64,000 nt of DNA from Chitinophagaceae bacterium (GTDB lineage Bacteria > Bacteroidota > Bacteroidia > Chitinophagales > Chitinophagaceae): NCBI GenBank assembly GCA_016722465.1, contig JADKJC010000002.1, positions 696,501-760,500 of the forward strand, in the 5' to 3' direction. Each line of letters opens with the position of its first letter. The first letter of the stretch is position 1. The notes under the pieces were generated by a model that saw only the letters and a list, made by a program, of their open reading frames with translations, was not told the DNA's origin and did no database searches. The translations under genes were made by a program, and so were the position numbers. This document shows, one piece after another, positions 34,827 through 41,900 of the stretch.

Positions 34827-35399
34827 TTATGAAAGATGTTTGGCTTTATTGAAAAGAGTTGCAGTAAAATAGCCAATCACTAACCCTGCCAGGGCGCCGC
34901 AGATAATGTCAAAAGGATAATGCACACCCACATACATTTGAGCATAACAGATAGCAGCAGCCCACAAAAAGAACAACACTGTCCATTTGCCAATCTCCTT
35001 TTGTAGTGTAAGAAACAAGAACATGGCCATGCCAAAATGATTGGCCGCATGCGAAGAGGTAAAGCTGCTGCTTTGGGGAAAAGAAAGGCCTGGCAAGATG
35101 CGAAGCCAGCTTGCTATAGCTGGGTCGTTGCAAGGGCGCAGGCGATGGATATTTTCTTTAATAATACTGCTGCTTACAAAATCGGTAAGTATGGGAGTAC
35201 AGGCTGCAGCCAGTACCCACCACCAGCCTGTTCTTTTATAATTGAACAGTACAAAAAGGATCAGGAATAAATACAAAGGCACCCACATATCTGCATTGCG
35301 GAGAAAGGGCAGTAGCCAGTCGAAAAAAGAATTGTGCCAGCGGGCATTGATATACCTCAGCACTATTCTATCCCATTCCATTTCAAATAATGACTGCAT
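34827..35399 (-). CDS. PAP2-family membrane phosphatase
   Basis: 190 residues, about five membrane segments. All three phosphatase motifs are present: K-E-N-I-H-R-L-R-P (C1), S-S-H-A-A-N-H (C2) and G-V-H-Y-P-F-D (C3), with catalytic His in the latter two. Acts on lipid phosphates such as undecaprenyl pyrophosphate or phosphatidate, on the periplasmic face. Divergent from an LTA-synthase-like gene with both promoters in a 65-base gap, so the two may work on related lipid head-group chemistry. Confidence 0.88.
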   Translation of the reverse strand: MQSLFEMEWDRIVLRYINARWHNSFFDWLLPFLRNADMWVPLYLFLILFVLFNYKRTGWWWVLAAACTPILTDFVSSSIIKENIHRLRPCNDPAIASWLRILPGLSFPQSSSFTSSHAANHFGMAMFLFLTLQKEIGKWTVLFFLWAAAICYAQMYVGVHYPFDIICGALAGLVIGYFTATLFNKAKHLS

Positions 35400-35419
35400 C
35401 CTGTTAAACCGGTTTCACC

Positions 35420-35427
35420 CAAAAATA
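35420..35427 (-). promoter_or_regulatory. -7 element for the PAP2 gene
   Basis: The minus strand reads TATTTTTG. The implied transcript begins about 15 bases before the ATG at 35399. Confidence 0.6.
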
Positions 35428-35434
35428 ATTAAAC

Positions 35435-35442
35435 TATTTTTG
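35435..35442 (+). promoter_or_regulatory. -7 element for the LTA-synthase-like gene
   Basis: TATTTTTG, only 7 bases from the oppositely oriented -7 box. Each polymerase would cover the other's start, so the two promoters probably exclude each other. Confidence 0.6.
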
Positions 35443-35464
35443 CTGCCGTCATTAAACATTATAA

Positions 35465-37447
35465 ATGCAGCTGATAAAAAGAATACCAAGGCTATTGCGG
35501 TGGATTACCTCCATGCTGCTGCTGTTTGTGCTGGCGATGACTTTGCTGCGGCTGGTATTTTTCTTCCGGTACAATCCGCCAGGCAAGCCATTCTCCGGCT
35601 CTGCCATGCTGATGGGTTTAAGGTTTGATGTAAAATTCGCCTGCATTATGGCGGTAAGCATATTGCTGCTGTGCAGTGTTCGCTTTCTTAATCCCTTTAA
35701 AAGATATGCTGCAAAAAGTGTCTGGAACAGCATTATCCCGGTTGTATTTTTTATCACGTTGCTCTTTTATGCAGTGGATTATTACCATTACGATTATATC
35801 CGGCAGCGGCTGAACGCTTCCTTTCTCAATTATTTTAACGATGCTGCCATTACCATTAACATGGGGTTGCAATCCTATCCAGTAGTAGCAATAAGCCTGC
35901 TGATGATTGCCATTACCGTAATCTTTACTTTCATTGCCAGATGGCTGCTGCTGAAATACCAAACACAACAGGTGATTGATAAAAGAAAAGGTGCAGGCTG
36001 GTACATACTTTTCTTCTTATTGTTTGCTCTTGGAATATTTGGAAAGATCGGGCAGTTCAATTTACGGTGGAGCGATGCGTTTACCTTGTCTGATAATTTC
36101 AAAGCCAACCTGGCGCTCAATCCATTTCAGAGTTTTTTCAGTTCGTTAAAATTCAGGGATACCAAGCCTGATATAAAAAAAGTAAAGCAATATTATCCGT
36201 TGATAGCCGACTACCTGGGTGTGCAAAAGACAGACAGTGCATCGTTGAATTATGAAAGAGATTACTCCTTTGCACAAAACACCAATCAACCCAATGTGGT
36301 ACTTGTGATCTGTGAAAGTTTTTGCATGTTCCGCAGCAGCATGTCGGGCAACCCATTGAATACAACCCCGTATTTCAATGAACTTTGCAAACAGGGTATT
36401 TTTTACGACCGTTGTTTTACACCCTCTTTTCCTACAGCACGTGGGGTATGGGCTACCGTTACCGGGATACCGGATGTGCTGGGTGATAATAACCGCACTG
36501 CCAGCCGAAGCCCGGAAGTGGTGAACCAGCAAACCATTATTAATGACCTGAAAGGTTATCAAAAATTTTATTTTTTAGGAGGCGATCCTACCTGGGCCAA
36601 TATCAAAGGCGTATTGTTAAACAATATCGACAGCCTGCAACTGTACAGCCAGGAAAACTTTAAAGCAAAAAAAGTGGATGTATGGGGCATTGATGACAAG
36701 AACCTGTTGCTGGAATCCAACCAGGTGCTGGCCAAACAGCAGCGGCCTTTTTTTGCCGTGATACAAACAGCCGATAACCACCGGCCTTATACCATTCCTG
36801 AAGAAGACCTGAAGGTTTTTAAAAAAATGGATTATCCAAAAGACAGCGTGTTAAAGTATGGCTTTGAAGATATTGACCAGTTGAATGCATTCCGCTATAC
36901 CGATTATTGTTTCCAGCAGTTTATGGAAGCAGCCAAAAAAGAAAAATATTTCAGCAATACCATTTTTGTATTTGTGGGCGATCATGGTTTGCCGGGCAAT
37001 GCCAATGCGATGTATCCAAAAGCATGGAGCGACCTGTCGCTTACCCGTGTGCATGTGCCGTTGTTGTTCTATGCACCACAATTGCTGCAGCCCAAAAAGG
37101 TTCATAACATTTGCTCACAGCTTGATATCATGCCTTCCATTGCTACATTGCTTAAAACGCCTTATCGAAACAACAGCATGGGGCAAAGTTTATTTGACGG
37201 CCGTGTTAAACATCCGCAATCTGTTTTTACTATTGATCATGAGTTGAGGACCATTGGTATGGCCACCAATGGTTTTTATTATTTGAAAAATATGAAAACG
37301 GGGAAAGTGGATTTCGTTTCGGTATTGAACAATGATCCGGTTCTGGCAAATGCCGTGACAGATAGTATTAAAAACCAGTTGGGTATTTTAACGGATGCTT
37401 ACTATGAAACATCGAAATATTTACTGTTTAATAATAAGCGCAAGTAA
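35465..37447 (+). CDS. LTA synthase family membrane sulfatase/phosphotransferase
   Basis: 660 residues: about five N-terminal membrane helices (~12-205), then a periplasmic alkaline-phosphatase-fold domain. Metal and nucleophile motifs: V-V-L-V-I-C-E-S-F (metal Glu), S-F-P-T-A-R-G (nucleophile Thr), D-V-W-G-I-D-D, and V-G-D-H-G-L-P-G-N (metal Asp-His). LtaS relatives transfer glycerol- or ethanolamine-phosphate groups; Gram-negative members modify membrane lipids or glycans. The exact donor cannot be told from sequence. Confidence 0.85.
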   Translation: MQLIKRIPRLLRWITSMLLLFVLAMTLLRLVFFFRYNPPGKPFSGSAMLMGLRFDVKFACIMAVSILLLCSVRFLNPFKRYAAKSVWNSIIPVVFFITLLFYAVDYYHYDYIRQRLNASFLNYFNDAAITINMGLQSYPVVAISLLMIAITVIFTFIARWLLLKYQTQQVIDKRKGAGWYILFFLLFALGIFGKIGQFNLRWSDAFTLSDNFKANLALNPFQSFFSSLKFRDTKPDIKKVKQYYPLIADYLGVQKTDSASLNYERDYSFAQNTNQPNVVLVICESFCMFRSSMSGNPLNTTPYFNELCKQGIFYDRCFTPSFPTARGVWATVTGIPDVLGDNNRTASRSPEVVNQQTIINDLKGYQKFYFLGGDPTWANIKGVLLNNIDSLQLYSQENFKAKKVDVWGIDDKNLLLESNQVLAKQQRPFFAVIQTADNHRPYTIPEEDLKVFKKMDYPKDSVLKYGFEDIDQLNAFRYTDYCFQQFMEAAKKEKYFSNTIFVFVGDHGLPGNANAMYPKAWSDLSLTRVHVPLLFYAPQLLQPKKVHNICSQLDIMPSIATLLKTPYRNNSMGQSLFDGRVKHPQSVFTIDHELRTIGMATNGFYYLKNMKTGKVDFVSVLNNDPVLANAVTDSIKNQLGILTDAYYETSKYLLFNNKRK

Positions 37448-37483
37448 TTTTGCTGATAGTATTCGCTGAATAAAGAAATAACT

Positions 37484-37503
37484 GCACAAGTGTGCGACGC
37501 AAC
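37484..37503 (+). repeat. 20-bp intergenic repeat, copy 1
   Basis: GCACAAGTGTGCGACGCAAC; recurs with one mismatch at 54022-54041. Both copies are intergenic, near gene ends. Confidence 0.6.
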
Positions 37504-37544
37504 AAAAGCCACACTGCAGTACTGCAGCCAGGTAAAAAGAAATA

Positions 37545-38288
37545 TCACCTTCCCTTTTTCGCCACCATGATCAACCTTGGAGATTTATTGACATCGTAGC
37601 CGGCGAAATTGTAATCACCAAATACCTCCTGAATCTGCAATCCCTGGTAGGCAAACATTTCTGTGAAATCGCCTAGTGAAAACTTAGCCACTTTTTCTGT
37701 GTAGATCAGCGGTTCGGCAAGTGCCTCATCCTCTACCTGTATTTTTTTATAAAAGTGCGTTTCGTCAAACCACTTGGTGATGAAATAATTCACACCGTCA
37801 ATTTCTTTTTCAAAACGGTGAACCAGGTTGTCTTCTGCATAATGAGCATTAAGATAGTCCATTACAAAAGTTCCATTTGGTTTTAATGATTGTGCAATGG
37901 TACGGATGGCATTGTCATGTTCCCGCCTTGTTTTAAAATAACCAAAGCTGGTGAAGAAGTTAAAAGCGTAGTTAAAATAATTGATCCAGAAAGGCAGGCG
38001 CATATCGTGCCGGTAAAAATGAAGTGTTTCGTTTTGGAATTGCAAGGCTTCTTCTATACTGTCTTCACTCAGGTCGATGCCGGTTACATCAAAACCTTTT
38101 TCTGCCAGGTGAATGGAATGGCGGCCTTTGCCGCAGGCTACATCCAGCATACGGGCTGCGGCGGCAGGTTGAAGGTGATTGATGAGCTTATCAATAAAAG
38201 CAGCGGCTTCTTTTTCATCTCTGTTAAAATAAAGCTGATGATAATAAGGAGAGTTAAACCAGTCTTTAAACCAGGGATGATTTTCCAT
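37545..38288 (-). CDS. class I SAM-dependent methyltransferase
   Basis: 247 residues, cytoplasmic. Rossmann motif I is M-L-D-V-A-C-G-K-G-R-H-S, followed by motif II G-I-D-L-S and the acidic post-motif H-D-M-R-L-P-F. Substrate unknown. It follows surE and a small membrane protein gene on the same strand with a 13-base gap, so the three likely form an operon. Confidence 0.82.
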   Translation of the reverse strand: MENHPWFKDWFNSPYYHQLYFNRDEKEAAAFIDKLINHLQPAAAARMLDVACGKGRHSIHLAEKGFDVTGIDLSEDSIEEALQFQNETLHFYRHDMRLPFWINYFNYAFNFFTSFGYFKTRREHDNAIRTIAQSLKPNGTFVMDYLNAHYAEDNLVHRFEKEIDGVNYFITKWFDETHFYKKIQVEDEALAEPLIYTEKVAKFSLGDFTEMFAYQGLQIQEVFGDYNFAGYDVNKSPRLIMVAKKGR

Positions 38289-38301
38289 AATTATTTCTTA
38301 T

Positions 38302-38613
38302 TTATAGAAACGTTTTTACAATCAGCACAATCAGTCCATATACTAATGTGGTGGCAAATATCCCTTTCGCTGTTTTGTCTTTATGACTGTTGATATAGAG
38401 AGTAAAGAGTAAAGCATTTAATAAAAGCGACAGGCTTAGCGCTACCGTTAGTGTTCTGAAACCAGAGTATGATTCTGTTATCAAAACCTGAATTAAGGTA
38501 GCCTCAACAGTGAAGCCTTTAAATTTTATCACTTTAAAAATAGCAAGACCTACAACAGGAGCTATCAATCCCATGATAAGCCCCATCCAAAAATTATCTT
38601 TCTTTAAAAACAT
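38302..38613 (-). CDS. small membrane protein downstream of surE
   Basis: 103 residues with three hydrophobic segments (about 9-27, 53-73 and 85-102). No family recognised. Its ATG overlaps the surE stop as TAATG, a sign of translational coupling, which supports it as a real gene. Confidence 0.75.
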   Translation of the reverse strand: MFLKKDNFWMGLIMGLIAPVVGLAIFKVIKFKGFTVEATLIQVLITESYSGFRTLTVALSLSLLLNALLFTLYINSHKDKTAKGIFATTLVYGLIVLIVKTFL

Positions 38614-39392
38614 TATACTTTCCAGTTTTTTTCTAATTGTGATTTTAATTTATAGTTGGTCAGGTCGAACTGCACGGGCACTACACTTACATAGTTATGC
38701 TCAAGTGCCCATACATCGGTATCCCGGCCCTTATCAAAGTTTACAAACTCACCGGTGAGCCAGTAGTACTTTTTCCCATGCGGATCTTTGCGTTCTTCAA
38801 AATCCTCTTCGTATTTGGCATAAGCCTGCCTGCAGATTTTTACTCCCTTTATCAATTCAAGGGGGCAGGAAGGAATATTGACATTCAGCAGCAAATGCTT
38901 ATCGAGTTTTTTCTGCAGCAGCAAGCTGCTTACGATCATCCTTACATAATGTCTTGCAGCAGCAAAGTCTGCCTCGTAACTATAATCCAATAAAGAAAAT
39001 CCGATGCTGGGGATGCTTTCAATACTGGCTTCCATGGCAGCGCTCATGGTGCCGCTGTAAATAACATTGATGGAATGATTGGCTCCATGGTTAATACCGC
39101 TCAGGCAGAGATCAGGTTTACCGTGTAAAATTTTATCAACTGCCAGTTTAACACAATCTACCGGTGTACCGCTGGTTTGCCAGGCTTCCACACCTTCAAA
39201 CATATCCATCTTGGTCATACGCAACGGCTGGCCGATGGTAATGGCATGCCCCATACCGCTTTGTGCTTTATCTGGTGCCACTACAATTACTTTTCCGAGG
39301 TCTTTTACGGCCTCAATCAAATTTTTAATACCCGGTGCAGTAATACCATCATCATTGGTAATAAGAATAGTGGGTTTCTTTGCTTTGGCCAT
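38613..39392 (-). CDS. surE: 5'/3'-nucleotidase SurE
   Basis: Metal-dependent phosphatase acting on 5'- and 3'-nucleotides and polyphosphate. 259 residues with the hallmark N-D-D-G near the N-terminus (metal-binding Asp pair), A-P-D-K-A-Q-S-G and S-G-I-N-H-G-A-N (metal-binding Asn), then Y-S-G-T-M-S-A-A-M-E-A. Complete. First gene of the surE-membrane protein-methyltransferase operon. Confidence 0.94.
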   Translation of the reverse strand: MAKAKKPTILITNDDGITAPGIKNLIEAVKDLGKVIVVAPDKAQSGMGHAITIGQPLRMTKMDMFEGVEAWQTSGTPVDCVKLAVDKILHGKPDLCLSGINHGANHSINVIYSGTMSAAMEASIESIPSIGFSLLDYSYEADFAAARHYVRMIVSSLLLQKKLDKHLLLNVNIPSCPLELIKGVKICRQAYAKYEEDFEERKDPHGKKYYWLTGEFVNFDKGRDTDVWALEHNYVSVVPVQFDLTNYKLKSQLEKNWKV

Positions 39393-39451
39393 TTATTAAC
39401 ATCATTTAATTTGTTTGAAATCGTTAACCCGTTGTAAACATTGATGGTTTA

Positions 39452-39916
39452 TTAAAACCAACGGAACCAGGGATGTTCACCCAACACCTGCCTGAAAGGC
39501 CATGGGATGGAGGCAATGATCAAAATAAAAGCGATGCCAAAAAATAGCAACATCTTTTTATGTTTGGCAGCATCTGTACCCGCTCTTTTTACTGCTACCC
39601 TGCCCACATGCACCAGTATCCATGCCAGCAGCATCATGCTCATGTGCTCCATGGCAAAAAAGCGCTCCACAGGAATCGCTTTGTATTGAGCAAAATTTTT
39701 CAGTTTATCAAACCAGCCATTGCTGAAATACAAGATCAACCCGATCAGTAACTGTATGTCGCAACTGATCATGAAAAACAAATTGCTTTTATTATCACTT
39801 GCCGTAAAAGGCCGTTTTTTTATCAACCCGGTAAAAGAATTTAAAACAGTTAACAGGCCAAAAAGCAATACAGCCCATCTTAAAATGTTGTGAAGTATCA
39901 ATACAGTTGTTTGCAT
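39452..39916 (-). CDS. cytochrome-b-like small membrane protein
   Basis: 154 residues from ATG 39916; the apparent 22-codon upstream extension includes the -7 promoter box and is rejected. Four membrane segments carry conserved His residues: L-H-N-I-L-R-W in TM1, M-E-H-M-S-M-M in TM3 and V-H-V-G-R in TM3/4, reminiscent of haem-ligand His in small cytochrome b-like proteins, a common annotation in this phylum. Haem binding is unproven. Own promoter and a candidate operator upstream. Confidence 0.72.
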   Translation of the reverse strand: MQTTVLILHNILRWAVLLFGLLTVLNSFTGLIKKRPFTASDNKSNLFFMISCDIQLLIGLILYFSNGWFDKLKNFAQYKAIPVERFFAMEHMSMMLLAWILVHVGRVAVKRAGTDAAKHKKMLLFFGIAFILIIASIPWPFRQVLGEHPWFRWF

Positions 39917-39930
39917 ATGTTGATTTTTTA

Positions 39931-39938
39931 CAAAAGTA
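39931..39938 (-). promoter_or_regulatory. -7 element for the cytochrome-b-like gene
   Basis: The minus strand reads TACTTTTG, with an implied leader of about 10 bases before ATG 39916. Confidence 0.55.
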
Positions 39939-39958
39939 AGCACTGAGAACAAACAGCG

Positions 39959-39973
39959 TTCACATTTTGTGAA
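39959..39973. promoter_or_regulatory. palindrome upstream of the cytochrome-b-like gene
   Basis: TTCACA-TTT-TGTGAA is a perfect 15-bp inverted repeat 21 bases beyond the -7 box, where the -33 region would lie. TGTGA half-sites recall Crp/Fnr-type operators, but the spacing (3) is shorter than the usual 6, so the regulator is uncertain. Confidence 0.45.
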
Positions 39974-40124
39974 TGTATTCATTTTATTTCATGTTGATTT
40001 AAGTACAGTTACACCGTTATCCTGCTCATCAAGCTCCACAAGGCATCAAAAGCACTAAGGTGACTTGTGTAATCATGCAAATCATATCACTCATTTTTAA
40101 CCCCTGCAAAAAAAATTAATAAAA

Positions 40125-40170
40125 AATTTGGTTTCACTAAATATTTTAGTATGTTTGTGCTAACCAAATT
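40125..40170 (+). promoter_or_regulatory. promoter with nested operators for the XRE/S24 repressor gene
   Basis: A canonical promoter, TTTG (40127-40130)-N19-TATGTTTG (40150-40157), is wrapped in symmetry. Perfect 9-bp arms AATTTGGTT (40125-40133) and AACCAAATT (40162-40170) flank it, the left arm covering the -33 box and the right arm the predicted transcript start (~40162). The spacer holds a second palindrome, ACTAAA-TAT-TTTAGT (40136-40150). This is the layout expected for autorepression, the ATG following at 40179. Confidence 0.75.
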
Positions 40171-40178
40171 AGTCTATT

Positions 40179-40931
40179 ATGTCTCAGGCTGGTCAAAATT
40201 TGAAATATCTACGCAAACTTCGGGGATGGACACAGGAAGAATTTGCCATTAAATTAGGTATCAAGCGTTCCCTTATCGGTGCCTACGAAGAGGAAAGGGC
40301 CGATCCAAGGTTAGATGTGCTGGAAACAGTATGTGAGATTTTTAAACTCACTTTAGATGAAGTGCTGTTGAAAGATGTAAGTAATACAGGCGGAAGCTAT
40401 CTTGCCAAACGTCGCCAGCAGAAAATGATGACCGCCGAAAGGAATGTCATTCATTTTGTTCCGGTAAAAGCGGCGGCAGGTTACCTGGCCGGCTATGCCG
40501 ACAGTGAGTTTATTGATGAACTGAACACTTTCACCCTACCTATGCTCAGTGGCGGAAACTACCGTGCATTTGAGATCATTGGAGACAGTATGCTGCCCAC
40601 ACCCAGCGGCAGCATTATTGTCGGTGAAAAGGTAGACGATACAGAAGATGTAAAAAGCAATCAACCCTATATTGTGGTAAGCCGCAATGAAGGTATTGTA
40701 TATAAAAGGGTGGTAAAAAATAATAAGGCAAAAAATAAATTAACCCTTGTAAGTGACAACCCTCAATACCAGCCCTACCAGGTAAATGCAGAAGATGTGG
40801 TTGAACTTTGGCATGCACAAATGGTATTGAGCAAGGTAAGCCAGCAGCAGCGATGGGATATGGATTCGCTTGCAAGCATGGTCAATAATCTGCAGAACCA
40901 GGTGAGTTCGCTCAAGAAGAAAATGAATTAG
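40179..40931 (+). CDS. LexA-like XRE/S24 self-cleaving repressor
   Basis: 250 residues. N-terminal HTH_3 domain at ~5-62 (L-R-K-L-R-G-W-T-Q-E-E-F-A, R-S-L-I-G-A-Y-E). Linker with a candidate cleavage site A-A-A-G-Y (A100-G101). C-terminal S24 peptidase fold with Ser137 in G-D-S-M and Lys176 in V-Y-K-R-V, 39 residues apart as in LexA-type proteins. The last ~35 residues look like coiled coil. It probably represses its own gene and perhaps DNA-damage genes until it cleaves itself. ssb is the next gene; no phage genes are nearby. Confidence 0.85.
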   Translation: MSQAGQNLKYLRKLRGWTQEEFAIKLGIKRSLIGAYEEERADPRLDVLETVCEIFKLTLDEVLLKDVSNTGGSYLAKRRQQKMMTAERNVIHFVPVKAAAGYLAGYADSEFIDELNTFTLPMLSGGNYRAFEIIGDSMLPTPSGSIIVGEKVDDTEDVKSNQPYIVVSRNEGIVYKRVVKNNKAKNKLTLVSDNPQYQPYQVNAEDVVELWHAQMVLSKVSQQQRWDMDSLASMVNNLQNQVSSLKKKMN

Positions 40932-40943
40932 GGAAGGGGTTAA

Positions 40944-41070
40944 GAGTTATGAATTGGTAATTACAGATTTCAGGTAACAGTTTGCAATGCATATTTCTCA
41001 ATGAAATAAAGAATTTTTTATTGATAGGAGTGGCGTTGCCAGTAGTGTCACCACTCATAATTCATAACTC
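40944..41070. repeat. nested inverted repeat between repressor gene and ssb
   Basis: Outer arms GAGTTATGAATT (40944-40955) and AATTCATAACTC (41059-41070) enclose inner arms GAGTGG (41028-41033) and CCACTC (41051-41056). The outer words are typical of Bacteroidota dispersed intergenic repeats. Confidence 0.5.
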
Positions 41071-41174
41071 AACATTCATAATTCTAATACAGTGTATAAC
41101 TTTAAAACAACTCCATAGCAGCGTTTCATAATTTCACATTCAGATACATCCATTAAACATTAAAAACACGAGTT

Positions 41175-41624
41175 ATGATCAAGTTACAGGTAATCGGCAA
41201 TCTGGGAAAAGATTGCATAGTTAAAGAAGTAAATGGCAAAAACGTAATCAACTTCAGCGTGGCGCATACAGAACGTTACAAAGATGCACAGGGCAATCAA
41301 AAAGAGAGAACCACCTGGGTTGAATGTGCATATTGGACGGACCGAACAGCCATCGCCCCTTATTTAACCAAAGGCACTACTGTATATGCAGAAGGTTCGC
41401 CAGAAGCCGATGCATACATGAATAAAGACAACCAGGCATCTGCTACTTTAAGAATGAGGGTGCAGAACATTCAGTTGCTTGGAGGCAGAAATAATGATAA
41501 CCAGGGGGCATCCGCTGCTAACACCAACAGCTATGCAGGCAGCAATACGCCTTCTGCCCAGAGGCCGGCTGCTACAGCCCCGGTAGCAAGTATGCCTGAA
41601 GCAGCAGATGATCTGCCTTTTTAA
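41175..41624 (+). CDS. ssb: single-stranded DNA-binding protein
   Basis: 149 residues. OB-fold at ~1-105 (L-Q-V-I-G-N-L-G-K-D, W-V-E-C-A-Y-W, K-G-T-T-V-Y-A-E-G), a G/N/S/A-rich flexible linker, and the acidic tip D-D-L-P-F that recruits repair and replication partners. Binds ssDNA during replication, recombination and repair. It has its own terminator. Whether the LexA-like repressor just upstream controls it is open; no copy of the 40125-40170 operator is seen before ssb. Confidence 0.94.
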   Translation: MIKLQVIGNLGKDCIVKEVNGKNVINFSVAHTERYKDAQGNQKERTTWVECAYWTDRTAIAPYLTKGTTVYAEGSPEADAYMNKDNQASATLRMRVQNIQLLGGRNNDNQGASAANTNSYAGSNTPSAQRPAATAPVASMPEAADDLPF

Positions 41625-41643
41625 CAAGATTTATTTTCGCAAT

Positions 41644-41676
41644 AAAAAAGCGGCGCCGGGAAAGCACCGCTTTTTT
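41644..41676 (+). terminator. intrinsic terminator of ssb
   Basis: AAAAAAGCGG (41644-41653) pairs with CCGCTTTTTT (41667-41676) around a GC-rich loop; the T-run follows directly. Confidence 0.8.
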
Positions 41677-41900
41677 ATTTCCTGCAACACAAATATCTTT
41701 GGCATGGGCCGATTCGCCAAGCGTAATACTTTTACAGCTGTTTCAAATGCTTTTTTTAAAAAAGCCATCATTAAAATCATATAATAACAAAATCCATCTC
41801 CAAACCAGTGCATTAAAGGGTTGGTAGATATCTCTTCAAATAAACTTCACATTAACAATAACTGATTTTTATTTAAGTTGTTTCGTACATTTAGTTTTTT

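Noticed and set aside
40179..41624. Prophage region suggested by the S24 repressor next to ssb
   Set aside because: No integrase, structural or lysis genes are near; both flanks are chromosomal genes.
41631..41813. Short minus-strand frame of 60 codons after ssb
   Set aside because: It overlaps the ssb terminator, has no conserved features and no plausible start context.
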